Shown: positions 8,739-22,500 of the stretch, one piece after another
Layout of the letters: the number at the start of each line of letters is the position of its first letter
How positions within the stretch are numbered: the stretch's first letter is position 1
Assembly (NCBI GenBank): GCA_035578175.1
Contig: JAQMRL010000003.1
Coordinates: forward strand, 27,166,672-27,230,671
DNA length: 64,000 nt
From: Catonia carolina
Lineage: Eukaryota; Arthropoda; Insecta; Hemiptera; Achilidae
Reading direction: 5' to 3'
Notes under the pieces: generated by a model
What the model saw: the letters and a program-made list of their open reading frames with translations, nothing else
What the model was told of the DNA's origin: nothing
Databases searched by the model: none
Position numbers and translations under genes: made by a program

Positions 8739-9452
8739 TTAGACATGAATATTTGAACAGTGAAGTTTGTTCAGGATTGGCTGTCAGTTGGTCACCATAG
8801 AAAGTCGTTTGCCCAACCAGTGTTACTTAACAATTAATAGCGACTTTCTACCAGTGACTGACTGGGCTGGCCAGAAGGCCTCTTAACACTTAAATAATAT
8901 AACAATAGTACTAGATCAACAATTTCTTTACACCTTTAATAAAACTGACCGTTCAGTGTTATCCTTTTTATAAATTCTTTCACAAAAATATACGTACAAC
9001 TTCAGCAGAATCTTTTTGTCTGTATTCATTTTTACCTCAAACAGTCAGTGTTCACACAAACATGTCTTAAATTTCAATTTGATTCAATTTATTCATAATT
9101 TATCTCTATACTTATCGTACTATACAATTCTGTAAACATATTTACAAATTCCCACATAGGATTAGCCTGTGCGCATGAATGAGTTCCACATTTATTCATA
9201 TTACCACAACCGTATTAACCCTTTGTTGACGGTATTATAGTTCGATTCACGAAAGAAAACACCTTGTTTTAAACAGCAATATCTTTTGAACCGTTGTATG
9301 CAAAAACAATTACGATACATCAGATTAAAGCTTGTTTTATTGTTAGTTACAGGATAGCCTATACGTTAACATTTTTGGAAATTAATAGTGTATTAAAATA
9401 TATAACGAATTTCGCATAAAAAGTAGGCTTACCCTGTTTTTAACCACTTTTT
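8739..9452. other. Spacer with an imperfect ~100-bp inverted repeat
   Basis: Around 8,775-8,874, GGTCACCATAGAAAGTCG pairs imperfectly with CGACTTTCTACCAGTGAC, and the outer TTGGCTGTCAG pairs loosely with CTGACTGGGCTGGCCA. This could be a small foldback element. No gene is visible in the remainder. Confidence 0.35.
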
Positions 9453-9585
9453 ACTTTCTCTTGCCTATATGAATATATAGGAAGGAAAGTATTGTTTTCA
9501 TGTCGATTTTTCGAAATCGAGTTTTCACCGGATCTATACGTTTTCAGACCCCCTGAACCCAAAAAACATGTTTTTAGCGATTGGT

Positions 9586-9734
<149 letters not shown>

Positions 9735-10066
9735 CAGAATATCTCAAGAATGGAACATTGTACGAACTTGAAACTTGAAACTTAAGTTGTATATCACTAC
9801 CGGACCCGACACGAACATTTTCATCAAAATCGGTCAACCGGAAGTAGTAGTTTATTCGTATAATTTTTCACTTTTTTTGCGATTTTCTCAAAAAATAGTC
9901 ATACGATTTTTTTTAAAATCAACTGGTTTACTACATTTTTTATGCTCTACAATATAGGGTAGGCGCCATGTTTGCTGAAATTCTGCTTGAGGCTGTTTTT
10001 ACGTAAAAACATTTTCTTTTTAAGATTGCGGCTTTAATATGCATTTTAGCGCAAAACGTTATATAA

Positions 10067-10103
10067 TAAAAGTTGTAGAGAATGTAAAATTCTACAACTT
10101 TTA
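10067..10103. repeat. Perfect 14-bp-stem hairpin in Rep-A
   Basis: ATAAAAGTTGTAGA is followed after a short AT-rich loop by TCTACAACTTTTAT. Confidence 0.7.
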
Positions 10104-10512
10104 TTTCAAAAATGTTTTTGTATAACGCTTAATTTAGCGGTAATTTGCGATTTTCTGTTTTTTTTTCTCACGAAAACGTGAGAAAAATCGATTTTTTTAA
10201 CATTTCGGTCTTAGTATGCATTTTACGACAAAAGTGTATATAATTAAATTTATAGAAAATTAAAAGATCTACAACTTTTGTTTAGAGCATTTTTCTCTAC
10301 AGAGCCTAGTTTAGCGTGAAAGCGTGATTTTCCGTATTTTTAAGCCAAACTGAGTTCGATTGTCATTTTGCGTCATTCACTCATGATTAAAATAAGGTTA
10401 TGTTTTTGAGGTTAGTTTTTGTTTATTTCTAATATTTTATTAATAATGTTAGGTTTATTATTAATTATTTGCATTGGCAAGAGAAAGTTGTGTGAGTGTT
10501 TCACACCAGATT

Positions 10513-13500
10513 TTTCAGTATTCTAAACTTAAGGTACTATTACTTTGTTTATGCGTAATTTAAAATGTATAGGACTACAAAGTATTACATGTTAATGTCA
10601 TCCTGTAACTAACAATAAAACAAGCTTTAATCTGATGTATCGTAATTGTTTTTAAATACAACGGTTCAAAAGATATTATAGTTTAAACACGGGTGTTTTC
10701 TTTCGTTAATCGGACATATGTGACTTTATGTCACAGACATATTTAATTATGGCTTGGGGTAAAATCATTTATTATATTTTTTATAGAAACATGTTTAGCT
10801 GGATATTAACTGTTTCTAAAGGTTCAGAATTCACAAAAATTTCATCTCATATCTTTCTTTTCACTTTTACTCAATAATAATATTGTTACGGATACATCCG
10901 TCTAAACGACGTTTAAACCGACTAAAAAAAATTATTTTTTTCTTTAAATTGCAGAATAAAAGACCACTACACGAACGAGCCGGGTAAATAATGGAAAGAC
11001 TCCGAAGAAGGTTTAAGGGAAAATCCCTACCGAAACAAAACTAGTAAGCGAAGTACTGATGTCGCGGTGCTGTTAACCTCAAAATCAGGTATGTTTAGGT
11101 CAAATTTTGCATTACCCATTACTAATTTTATATTTGCATCTTAAAATTGTATTTACAGCATTGCTGATTAGTACGTATTTTGGATACTATGAGAAACTCT
11201 TATACATCATCTACGTAGGCCCTATATATCTCTTAATTGACTTGCGCAATTAAGAGAAGAGCTATGATAGTGTTAGTGGGGAAAAAACAATTTAAATTAT
11301 GTCAGAAAATTACTCACCTTTCTACTTTTGACTTAAGTTTGACGTGAAAAACTAAACTTTGAAGCGCATAAAGGAACTAAAATTGTAATTTTTTCTAAAA
11401 CGTTCGAATCAAGCCTTTGTCTTTACAGTTGAACGCCTAGTGATTCAGTAATCGTTTAATGAATTCAAAATTTTGATTTGTGATATGAAAGATCATTACC
11501 ACCGATTAAACTGTTTGAAATAATTTTTTTCTTTCCTTTTGGTGTTGTAGAACTGCACCAATGCAATACAGTTCAACTACACCAGTGCTATTCTACCAGT
11601 GTAGTAAAAAAGCCATGTTACTGCTGGTACCAGTGCTATTCTAACACTGGGTACCAGCTTTTTGTGTAACTGGTTGGGATAAATTACTTTATTCAAATTT
11701 TTTCAGAATTTAGTCTTGTTTTGAGTGAGTATTTTTTAATTGAATCGGTCATTTCAGAAAGCCCATAAGTGAAAAAACTAACTTTTGGAAAAATAAAATA
11801 AATTGCAATTTATTACGGTTCAATAAAAAAACAATATTAAAAAATATAATTTGTTTAGAGAGCTGTCCTCTATTGTATAAAATGTATTCTTCTGTCTAAA
11901 TAAAGATAAGTCACTACTTGTTTAAAAAAAATGAAAATTTTGACTTAAGTGGTTTTGAAATTAATTGGAGTAAAATGCTAACTTACGTTATTTTTTTGTA
12001 AACTACGTTGTTAGACAAGAAAAAATTGAATTGTACAATAATATTCGTTTATTTTCTTCACAAGTTTACATTATTGATTTGAAATAGCTTTTTACAGCGA
12101 AAAAAATTGAAATTCTTATCTTTAAGAAAAAAAATTTTGGTTTTAAGGAATATTCATGTTTTTTTTTGTCGTCACGAACAGTAGTTATCTCCCTTAATAG
12201 GCTTTTTGCATAGAAACTTTGAATAACCTCGTCCACAACAAAGTAGAATTTAAGTTACAAAAGATCATTCACTTTCGTTTTTTAATTAGTAGGACGTACT
12301 TTCTTTCCTTAAGGATAAGCCTTTTCTTAGTATTGTATTACTTAAGGAAAGACAGACTTATGTAATTTTTATAGGGATGGTTTGTTACATTCAGTTATTC
12401 CTGAAATACATTAAAGAAGAAAAGTAAAATTTTGACTGATGGGTTTATGAAATGACTGATTCAATTCTTGTTTGATCACCTTTTAAAAGTATTTTTAAAA
12501 GAAATTCTGAGCATAATTATATTCTTCATTTTCTTCGTTTTCCTCACACGTCAAGGCAACAGCTTATTACGTCATCCGTCCTTAGAATTGGTCCTTCCAA
12601 AGTTTTGGAGTAGCCTAACATTCTTACAAACAATAATAGTTTAAGATACTACTATGTAATGGCTTATGCACGGCGAGTTTTTTGTTTTATGAATAAATTT
12701 AGGTAGATAAGAGGGGGGATACATAAGTCATTCAGGTTAAGACGGGATCTAGAAAACGACCAGTATTGTTTTATATTAGACATACTTTAAATTTGAGTGG
12801 GTAACTTTTTTTAAAATTCAGTTAAGATGATGGTATTAAAGAAATGAATACTGTTTAAAAACTCTGAACACGGAATTCCAACTGCTAGGTTTTTTTAACA
12901 CAGATCTTCTATCTTTAGTATTTAATTTGCTATGTGCAGAAGTTTGCGGTTTAATATTCAAAAAAACCTGGAATTCACAGTTATTATTCTGCAAGCCGGC
13001 GCCATTTGTTTCCACTAGCAAGACGTGCTTTTTAATCAAAGTTTAAAAGTTTACATAAAAAAGTTTCCCAAGTGACCCCCTTACTTCTCTATGAGGAGTT
13101 GTTCTGCATTACAAGATTAAATGATACAGTGTTACCGGCCTGTGCTTATGTACTATTTTCTTGTTTACAAATGTATTTCATTTTAGCTGCAGTAAATGTT
13201 TCTTGTTAGAAATGCAAGCAAAAACGAATTAATGTTAATAAAGTAAGAGTAAGTTAACTTAATTCATTTTAACACAATTTTGGATGGGAGTATGTACCGA
13301 CGTTGAAAATTGTTGATCAAGTTTAATTAATTAATCGTTCTAAAAAATTAATTAATTTTTATGCCTCTGTAGATGCGTTAAAACTAAAACTTTTCTGGCT
13401 GTGAAATGACGACCAGATACAGAAAATCAGATCCCTAAGTTTTGTGAAAATACAAAATCTCTTTCGTTAGAGAGATCTGTGACGGACAATTGCGGTTAAG

Positions 13501-14128
13501 TAAAAATTGTAATTACAAAAAAATCTTCAACCTTATCTATTAAATTAATGAAAAACTTCTCTCTCTCTCGTACGCTAAAAAGACTGTTCTATCAGTTAAC
13601 ACTTCATCGTTTTATTTTAATTTAATTAACCTAGAAAATAACTGGATTTAAAACAAAAATATTTTGTATAATGGTTAATAATTTTACACAAAAACTTTAC
13701 TAAAATATTTTATGTCATCTTCAGTTTTTAAAAAACAAATTCTGTCTAATGTATTTCAAACGGAGATTCTGTTTGTTATTAAATAATATAGATCTACCAA
13801 ACGGATTAAAAAAAACCATCTTTGTTAAAGGGGAGACTTTTGGCATCTGCTAATAAATCTGACATGAAAATCGGTGACTAGTGTAACGATTCAATTTTTA
13901 ATATAATTTTGAATGTAATTTTGTTTCATTAAAATATTATCTGTCGTTATATCAGCTTAAAAAGAAAACAACCTAGAACCGCTTGTAGGATGTGTTTGCT
14001 TGTATAACTGTTTACATTGAACATGGTTTTAATAATTAATAACTGTTTAGTTTAACGTGTGTTACGACAACGTAAATAAAAAAAGGAGAGATTATTATTT
14101 TATTTTATAATTTTAAAGGGAGATAATC
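10513..14128. other. Long gene-free AT-rich region with one hairpin cluster
   Basis: No coding frame above background and no recognisable element except the hairpin cluster at 11,545-11,660. Positions 10,880-11,090 are richer in CpG (TCCGTCTAAACGACG, GAACGAGCCGGG), without a feature I can name. Confidence 0.35.
11545..11660. repeat. Cluster of adjacent hairpins
   Basis: Successive inverted repeats occur: GTAGAACTG with CAGTTCAACTAC, ACTACACCAGTG with CTACCAGTGTAGT, and GCTGGTACCAGTG with CACTGGGTACCAGC (11,623-11,658). The sequence ACCAGTGCTATTCTA occurs twice, at 11,581 and 11,629. The block is unusually structured for this AT-rich region and could be a small foldback element. Confidence 0.55.
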
Positions 14129-14129
14129 A

Positions 14130-14412
14130 ACCAACCCAGTGGTTGGTAAAGTGTTGTTTTAAAGAGTGGTAAAGTCAGCTGATTAATAAATGATTTTCAG
14201 AGACGAATGATCCTCGGTTCAAATCTCAGTAAAGGTAGTTACTTTTATACGGATTTGAATACTAGATAGTGGTTATCGGTGTACTTTGATAGTGGGGTTT
14301 AATTAATCATATTTTTTCAGAAATAGTCGACCTGGATCTGTACAAGACTACACCTCATTTATAATTCTTATCTCATCATGCATCATGGGGTTGCTTATTG
14401 TTCTTAAATTGA
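14130..14412 (+). repeat. SINE family S1, copy b
   Basis: The head is diverged (AACCCAGTGGTTGGTAAAG), box B is GGTTCAAATCTC, then come GGTAGTTACTTTTATACGG, GGATTTGAATACTAGATAGTGG, CTGTACAAGACTACACCTC and GGGGTTGCTTATTGTT. A short insertion separates box A from box B relative to copy a. Confidence 0.65.
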
Positions 14413-14414
14413 AT

Positions 14415-15100
14415 ATACACATATTAGGGGTTAAAAAAACGTTTCTTTGGGATGAATAGTGGGACTGCATTTTTTTATTGATAGAAAGATTCTATGCATT
14501 TTTACGGATATTGTTCACTCTGAGCTTGTGAATGAAAGATATTTCAAGCCTTAATCGGACTTAAGTAATTCATTTACTATATTGAAACATACTTTTTTAA
14601 ATAATTAAATTAAAATACTATAATGTGGTGTCGAGTAGAGTTACAGAAGGGTTTCAAATCATTGGATAAATTTCTCTAATCACAATTAAAAGATGTTATA
14701 GGCTATATTATATTTTTTAAAGAAGAATGTCACTATATTTGTAATTTTTAAGCTTTAGTGATATTTATACCTCATAAAAAAGGTAAATATCTAGGACCAC
14801 GCTTTTTTGAAAGTTTCTTTTTATTTTGTTTTTCTTTTAAATGTTAATATTGCATCTTGTTGAGGGGAATATAGTATTCTAATTGACACTCCGTAGTTGC
14901 ATACGTTGTACTAGATATTGCGAAGAAACTAAATAATTAAATTAAAGTTTCGTTCGTGCTACTATTCAGGCAGCGACATGGTGCAGTTTGTTTTTAAAGG
15001 TCATTATGGTGACCGGAATTGTCTATCAAGATGCACATCTTATTTCATAAACTCTGGTACAAGACATTGCAAATAAGAATATACATTTTTTAAATTTCCT
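14415..15100. other. AT-rich stretch without recognisable features
   Basis: No gene or repeat seen. Confidence 0.3.
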
Positions 15101-15103
15101 AAT

Positions 15104-15402
15104 ATGTGTACGTTCCAATCTGTTCAAATCAGAACAATAAGCGATTCCATGACCAAATGAGATAAGGATGATGTGTATGACGTGTGAATGAGGTGTAGTG
15201 AATGAGGTACAGACCTAGGCCGACCATTCCTGAGAGAGTATGGGTAATTGAACCCTAACCATCAAAGTACTGGTAACCACTATCTAGTGTTCAAATTCGT
15301 ATAAAAGTAATTACATTAACAAGGTATTGAACCAGGAACCTTCGTCTCCGAAAAGCAGATGTTAAATACGTTTTACTTCTAGACAAACTCGGTGGGTTTA
15401 TA
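15104..15402 (-). repeat. SINE family S1, copy c
   Basis: In reverse orientation the S1 landmarks are all present: AGAACAATAAGCGA, the ATGAGGTGTAG/GTACAGACCTAGG block, CCGACCATTCCTGAGAGAG, CCAAAGTAC-like and CCACTATCTAGTGTTCAAAT, a box B complement (TATTGAACCAGGAACC) and a box A complement near 15,375 (TTCTAGACAAACTCGG). Confidence 0.65.
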
Positions 15403-15404
15403 AA

Positions 15405-16155
15405 ACTTAATGTAAAATTTTGTGTAATTGGTTAAGAATAAAATACTGTTATTTTACAAATTAATCCGCATCAATCACCTAGTATTTATTTAGGCTACTT
15501 CAAGCTGAAATTGTTAATGTTTATATGCTTTTGCATGAATTCGTAATTAACAAAGAAAGATACGGGGCTAACAACGTAGAAACCCTTACAAATTACACCA
15601 CAATTATGGGGGTGTTAGCCAGTGTGTTTAACGTAGAAGGGAATTACAGGAGTATTAGGCTTATGTCTTAACGATTACTAAGTTTCAATGGATGGGGTGA
15701 GGTACGTTTTATAAGCTCATGCGTTACAGGAGCAATACTTTACAGACGTATAACGTTAGAAAGCACTCATTGGGGTAGCGTTGTTAAAGGTATCTACGCG
15801 GACGTTATGTCAGTAAATAATATGCTCTTTACCAAACCAATCTGATGACATTAAACTTTATCGTTATCACACAGAACAGGACTTCAAGCAAAATACTCAA
15901 TTATAGGTAAAGGGTACGTTTGTTAACATAATTCAGATCAACGGAATCGTAAACACAAATCGTGGTTTTCATTCTTCATTTTCGATTGTAATTCAATGTT
16001 GAATATTCATAACACAATAAACGGAACCATTGAATTAAAAATTAATTTTAGAAAACAAAGATTATTAATTATTCCATTGACTAAAACTGTAAGTAAACAA
16101 CTACTAAGCAATTCTTTTTGGGTCCACAAACTGCGTATATCGTTAAGTGTATTGT
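15405..16155. other. AT-rich stretch without recognisable features
   Basis: No gene or repeat seen. Confidence 0.3.
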
Positions 16156-16163
16156 ATAGATCA

Positions 16164-16205
16164 GTGGTCACCAACTCGCGTCCGGAACGCGAACTCTAGA
16201 GAATA
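16164..16205 (+). mobile_element. hAT-like terminal sequence (remnant)
   Basis: CAGTGGTCACCAACTCGCG resembles the terminal inverted repeats of many animal hAT elements ('CAGTGGT..CCAAC') and is followed by the palindrome CGCGTCCGGAACGCG. No matching right end was found nearby, so only a terminal stub can be claimed. Confidence 0.35.
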
Positions 16206-16319
16206 TTGTTTTTGTATGCAGATATTATTCTCGTATGTGATGCAATTTTTTTTACGTTTAGGCTAGGTGCATGTTGAGAGCAACTGTTGATGTCAACACG
16301 ATATTTACCTGAGTTGCTC

Positions 16320-16388
16320 TGAAAAGAGTTGACGCTGGACAAGTTTACGGCCGCGATCAGGCTGAAAGCAACCCGTGATACCACCGCG
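16320..16388 (-). repeat. tRNA-like sequence, box A only (possible SINE)
   Basis: The reverse strand reads TGGCGCGGTGGTATCACGG, a good tRNA D-arm/box A match, but no box B follows at the expected distance. This may be a fragment of a tRNA-derived SINE or chance. Confidence 0.3.
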
Positions 16389-16389
16389 C

Positions 16390-18225
16390 CACAAAATATA
16401 GAACCCTACAACTTCTATACAGAGGTCTACACTAGTTTGAAACTGTTGTTACATTTTATTGCTCAAACCTTTTCGAATTCAACAATAAGTATTAAGATTT
16501 AGCAGTATCGTATTTTTACAGTCGGCAAGTAGGCCTATTCCCATAACGGGCAGGTGGAGTGTTAAATCAATTGCACTCGATCCAGGGCTCCAGGGCTACT
16601 TAAAATAGTTCTGTTTCTTATAACATAGTCAGCCAATTGTATGACTGAACTATTTAAGAATAGAAGAGGTATAGGTGTAAAAGACACTTGTCAGTTATTT
16701 CCGCTGTGAGTAATGAATTTCATTGTACAGCCAGACCCTGGTAGTGAATAAAGTGAAGGTGTCATTTACAGGGTGCAAAGTACATGCTTTTTGGAGGGCC
16801 TGTCATGCTGATAAACACACTATTTCAACTCGGTAAACCACCTCACTCTTCGATTTTACTTAGTAAAACCTCTAGAGTTTCAAACCAGTCTTTCGGCTGT
16901 TGACCTAAGGAACAAGTACCTAGTCTTAAGTAAAAAGTTAGTCGTACCGTTGCAGTTACATCAAAATTTTAAACGGACTTTGATAAAATTTAGTTGATGG
17001 CCACTGATTTAGGTATTTTATGAAGTAACTAGGTCTTATTTCATGAAATAAAGAGTTAGCTTAGTATTTAGGGCAACAGGCTTTTTTGAATAGCTTCTTG
17101 AAGAGACCACGATAGATCAGTGTGTAGATTACTTCTTTACACCCTGTCCATTCTTTTTCTCGTCCACATTTCTCCCCGATCTCTCTCCGTTAAGTTGCTC
17201 AATATTGTGGGGTCAATACCTTCTCCTTTTTCTCACCTCCCTGAAAGTCAACTTCTAGGCCTTACTTCTGAAAATGTCTCTGTTGTGTATGATCCTTGTA
17301 GTTATTTGAGCTTCATGAGAATCACTTAATACAGAACGTACGAATATGGTCCGATGGTAGTTGAAGCATTGTTGCCAGATCGCTGCCCGTAAATTTATTC
17401 GAGTCTGCAAGAATCTTTAGACGCCTCCCTAACTACCCATCTTAAGGTCTTTTTTAATAAAAAAATATCCGGAAAAATTTACTGTGGGTCCTTATTAAAT
17501 CATATTCTATTACTACATAAATGTTATTATTATGGTGTGACCTTTAGATCATTGCGCGCACACAAAGTTAGGTAACCTAAATTTTGCGATATTTTATGCG
17601 TGTTACTACGAATAACGGGTTTTTTTAAATCGACGACACATATATTTTATTATTTCGTTATAAAATACAGAATTTAGATTTAATTTCATATATTATTTTT
17701 GTCATAGGTTACAAAGGAAAAATTAGTCATTTTAATTTAAAATGTGACTAAAACATAATATTGACTCCATAAGTTACCCAACTCGGTCATCCGTTCGTTC
17801 GCGCTCTGTCGGTCTAAAATTCTCACACCAAGAAGCTAATTTTAGAAATTACACAAAACATTCACACTAAAATACGTAGTTTTTGTTTCGAAAATACCAC
17901 TGGAATAGGGTTTTATTTATTGCCCAGAAACACAAATATGACCTTTCATAATAATTACACGATACGTTGTTATATTTTAAAAATTCTACAAACTTAAATA
18001 ACAATAATGATAGATAGCGAATACCTGACTCGAACTACACTTAATGACCAACTGAAGACAGCACAATAATGAATCACTCGCTGACTGCTGCACGTGGCAA
18101 TGTTTCATGGTGCGGGGAGGATTGGAAGTGCTTCATTACGTAGTCGCCATCGGACTATTATCGTGCGTTTAATAATTGTATCAGTGTGACCATATTGGTT
18201 TAACCTTATTGTTCAGTACCTTATC
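16390..18225. other. Gene-free region
   Basis: No supported coding frame. CpG-containing patches occur at 17,550-17,600 and 17,780-17,830 (TCCGTTCGTTCGCGCTC) and at 18,050-18,170, but without a gene model. Confidence 0.3.
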
Positions 18226-18229
18226 AAAA

Positions 18230-18660
18230 ATTTGTTTTGCCAGCCGCTTCAATGTCCATTTTTGTTTCATGTCTAAAAAATAAGTCTTCACTTCTTTAAT
18301 ATGCGGATTACATTTTCCGTATTACCATAAATCTCATCATTTTTGCGTGGTTTCTTAAATTCTGATTCCTTTTTCCTAGATCCCAAAAAAATTCTAAACA
18401 TCTTTCTTTTAATGCTTATTATCAATATCTTCAGCTTAATTTTCAGCCCTATACGAAGCTCCAGGCGTTATTACTGTTTGAAGGGCCTGAGTTTTGCATT
18501 CCATGATAACGCTTTTCTATCAATAATGCTTCTGATATTTTTGAATGCATTTTCCATTCTAGCTACATGCTCTCCTCTTTTAAGTATGTTTTCGCTAACG
18601 TCTAACTTAACCCATTCCCTGTTTTTTTCTGTTGTTGCTCTCGTATTTTACTGGAACAAA
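18230..18660 (-). pseudogene. LINE reverse transcriptase fragment (C-terminal to palm)
   Basis: The reverse strand gives HVARMENAFKNIRSIIDRKA and LSWNAKLRPFKQ, which fit the RT thumb pattern ('..RI..A...F..+...L....LS...K.R..K') of non-LTR elements, then two stops and RIFLGSRKKES. The visible plus-strand frame over the same bases is a shadow. The family cannot be fixed. Confidence 0.4.
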
Positions 18661-18664
18661 GTTT

Positions 18665-19638
18665 AGCATTTAGTCTTTGAAGAGCAAATTACACAATTTA
18701 AAATTTATAGAAATATCTATATAAAATTGGCTAAAAAATTCACAATTTTAATTTATTTAAAAATTTAAGAATAATTGTTAAATCTTAAAATAGCCTAATC
18801 GAAATTTCTTTAAAAACATGAGGAAGTCCTTATTTTGAGCAACCTGGAATAATTGTCTAAAAATTTAGAAAACACTTGTAATAAATTTGTGTTGGTTAGT
18901 TTTTATTTATTTAGTTTTGTGTTATCAATATGTTTGGAATTTTTGATACTCCATCCACGAGACAGTAACTTTTTTCTGTCATTTAAATTAGACACTGTAG
19001 ATATTATACAATCATCAATCACCGACTGCAAATAGTATGACCAGCACTTACTTACATAAGATAAAATATCTTGAAGTTTAAAGAATTTTTTCTTTAAAAA
19101 AAATAAGGATAATAGGAAAGAGTTTCGAAATTCCGTACCAAATATAATTAGCTACAAGTACAGGAAATTGTTTGTAAAAACTTCCTTTTTTTGTTTTAAA
19201 GGTTGATTGTTTTATAAGATAGAGGGAATTTTCTTTTGTAAAAGGAAAAGTGGTCAGAGAAGGTCTTTGTTACTCCCATTCCAAAGCCACGCTAAGCTAC
19301 GCTAGGTAATTCAATGAAGCGCAGTCAGCCGTTAACTAGCGCATCGTCTTTATACTAAATTACACAATCCTTTTTTCTATTTTCTTACCCTGTTACAGTA
19401 TTTGCACCGAGCTAAACAGGAGAATTTTCAAAATAGAATATAATTGGACTTATAGAAATAAGATTTTACTTTGGGTTATTAGTAGTGGTTCTTGTCTTTT
19501 TATTATTAGAAACACGTATTTCTCCGGTAATTTATGTACTCTTTTCTTCACCATGTAATTTTACTCAGGAACCAAATGCTGTGATTTATTAGATAAAATT
19601 CTTTGAACGCCAAAATTTTATTTCTTATTTTTTAAATT
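18665..19638. other. AT-rich stretch without recognisable features
   Basis: No gene or repeat seen. Confidence 0.3.
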
Positions 19639-19639
19639 A

Positions 19640-20728
19640 CAAAAACCAACTTTTATTTCATGCAGTTTTTCTACATTGCTTACTTTAGCGTTAATTAGTG
19701 ATTTTCTGTATATTTCTCATCAAAATTGCTAATAAAATGGGATATTCTTTAAGATTGCAGACTTAGTAATGCATTTTACAACAAAAGTTTATTTGAGTAG
19801 CCTAGTTTAAATACGGAGATTTCGATTGATTCTTATTGTAAATTGCCCAAAGAATTCAAATATGAGGTTCATTTCTGTTAAAACTGCCCAATGAGTGTAA
19901 AATGGCCATTTCAATATTGGCCTTAGTTACAAAACTGACTGACTTCAAAATAGCTTGGTGACAAAATTGAACAACTCTGAAAAGAACCAATTGCAATGCC
20001 GGATTTTGTCATGTGACTGTTGCAAGTACTCACGGAAAGTACTAACGATGGTTTTTTTATGTGTTATATCTTAATATATTTCTGATAGAAAACCGTATTG
20101 ATTATCTAAAAAAATTAATAGCAAATAATATTTAATTTTAAAGATGGAGATAAAAAAAATGTCAAAGAAACACCTGAAAAATAACAGCAGAATAAGAGTA
20201 GCCAAACTAGAAGAATGGGTATTAAGCATTTTAGTTACAAAAACAGCCAACTCCAATATTCTTAATTACAAAATTGGCCAACTCCATATTTAAATTGTGA
20301 TTTTCTATTTAACGCTGAAAAATAAAATAAAAATATTGTAAATATTAATTGAAAGATGCCATACCACATAGAAATAAACAGACTTGTAAAACTACCAATT
20401 TGTAAAACAGTTGTCCATCTGAAAAATTTAAGAAACAGAATTGGCCATCTTTGAAACTGGGCTACTCATTTAATTAAATTTATAGAAAATTAAAATATTT
20501 ACAACTAACTGCAAAATTTTTTTACATAGCCTAGTGTTGTGTCAATTAGTGATTTTTCCGTATTTTTAAATCAAACAGAGGTTGATTTTCATTTTGCGTC
20601 ATTAATTCATGATTAAAATAAGGTTATGTTTTTCATATTGCATTGATTATTTATGATAAAATATAAATCATGTTGTTAATTATTTGCATTGGTAAGAAGG
20701 TCGTGTGAGTGTTTCACACTGAATTGTT
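19640..20728 (+). repeat. Rep-A repeat, copy d (diverged, interrupted)
   Basis: Family motifs TTTAGCGTTAATTAGTGATTT, AAGATTGCAGACTTAGTAATG and GCATTTTACAACAAAAG open the copy. TGCGTCATTAATTCATGATT, AAGGTTATGTTTTTC and GTGTGAGTGTTTCACAC (20,704-20,720) close it. Between 19,860 and 20,455 lies foreign sequence with repeated ACAAAATTGGCCAACTC-like phrases, probably old local duplications. Confidence 0.6.
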
Positions 20729-20729
20729 T

Positions 20730-21765
20730 TTGGGGGGGGGGAACTGTACACGTTGGAAGTCTTCTTCTCGTCATCCCTGACCGTTTCGGTTGTTGGCAAT
20801 CATCATGGTTATTCTGACTGTTGGTTGTCATGAGGAACAATTCCACAAAGCTTCTTACCTAACCAGGCTCTCAAATTGTCGAGCAAGGGTGTTCATTTTC
20901 TGCCAGGGATTTCTTTTCCTTCTATTTTTCTTTCAACGATGGAAATGGTTTATTTTCATTGTAGCTTTTAAATAAAAATGACATAAAACATTTTGATGAT
21001 AGAACAAGCTAGATGGCTTATAAGAACCAAAGAAGACGTCTAACTTTTTTGATTAGAAATGACCTTGAGGCCGGACTTCTTTAATCCGTTATATATTTGT
21101 ACGTAAGCCTAAAGAATTATCAAGAAAATTTTTGGTATAATTTTTAGAAAATATTTAAAGGTTTACAAATTTGTGAATTTGGTTTTAGAAATAAATTTTA
21201 TCAATTAAATAAGAAACAAAAACCAAATATGTAGTTAAAAATACCTGACAAATTTGAACGCAAAACAAACAGATATATTTTAATACAATAGGCCGCAATA
21301 TGACGAACTGAAGTTTCCTAAGAACAATTTACTGCTTCTTATCTAAAAAATTCACATTTTATTGTTCAATTCATTAAAATAATTGAAAGTAATTGGTATG
21401 CAAATGAAGAATACAGCGTTTTATACAGAAGCCAGAACTTATAAAATTTGCAATTTAAATGCATCTTGAAGTTTTAGTAACAAAGCTAAAGTATTAGCAA
21501 ATATAGAGTTGGCCTAGTTGTACTACGCTTACAAAACTTAGTATTCTTCAAACTATTTTAGAAATTATTGTAACGTTTTACACTGTATTTTTTCAAATGT
21601 GATTAACAGTTGATAAATAGTTTCCTTTAAATAGATAATGTTTCTGTTGTAAGGAGGAAGCGAAGTAAAACGACTGCATCAAAATTTCACTAAATATACA
21701 ACAAATCTGTGAAAACAAATGTAATACTCGTATATACGCATAAAGTATTAAAAAATTATTTAGCT
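20730..21765. other. AT-rich stretch beginning with a G10 run
   Basis: A G homopolymer lies at about 20,733-20,742. No gene or repeat relationship is seen in the rest. Confidence 0.35.
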
Positions 21766-21769
21766 ATTA

Positions 21770-22500
21770 AATAGAATTTTTGCAGAGAATACTGCTGTTC
21801 AATCAATCCATAACCAAAATCGTCTGAGCATCTACAAAACCGTCTGGATAATATACAAGACTGCCAGAATAGAAGGCAAATGAAAGCAAAAGAAAAATGT
21901 ACACCTAACATTTACAGTTACAAAAAATATGCTTTTTATCCACCAGTTTACATAAAGAATATTCTAAAAAATGAAGCAGCATAAATACCTTGGCATACCT
22001 CTTGACAATAGCCTGAATTGGAAAACAGCAGAACAAAAGGAAACAACTAAACACGAAATTTAAACAGTATCATTAAATACTAGGTAACCGGTCAACTCTC
22101 AAATTAAACAATAAACTACTTATATACAAAACAATTCTCCAAACAATTTGAAGGTATGGGATTGAATTGTGGAGCTCGGCAAGTCATCAAACATAGAAAT
22201 CCTACAAATATTTCAATAGACATTACTCAAAACAATCACAGCATCACTTTGGTACATATCAAACAATTACAATTACACTTTAAATGAAAGAAGGCTCGAA
22301 TTACATACAAATCATATGATTATCTCGTTTTTAGACAATCAATCGACCTTCGGCTACTAAAACAAAGAGATTCTAAGGACCTCCTTAACGTGACATACGA
22401 TAATCCATAGCAAAACCTTGATGAATTTCCTCCGTTTGGAGAGAGGTTATTCACTCATGGCTCATTAAATAAAAACTCATCCACTTATAACGTTAAAATT
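21770..22500 (+). pseudogene. Jockey-like LINE reverse transcriptase remnant
   Basis: Near 21,970-22,030 the translation reads KYLGIPLDNSLNWKT, the conserved 'YLG..LD..L.W' box after the RT palm. Further on, in shifting frames, come LKLNNKLLIYKTILQT and YGIELW, then sequence equivalent to the 'IQ.FQ...LR.I..A.WY.SN' block of Jockey-type elements. Frameshifts and stops are frequent, so this is an old C-terminal remnant related to the fragment at 41,812-42,197. Confidence 0.5.
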
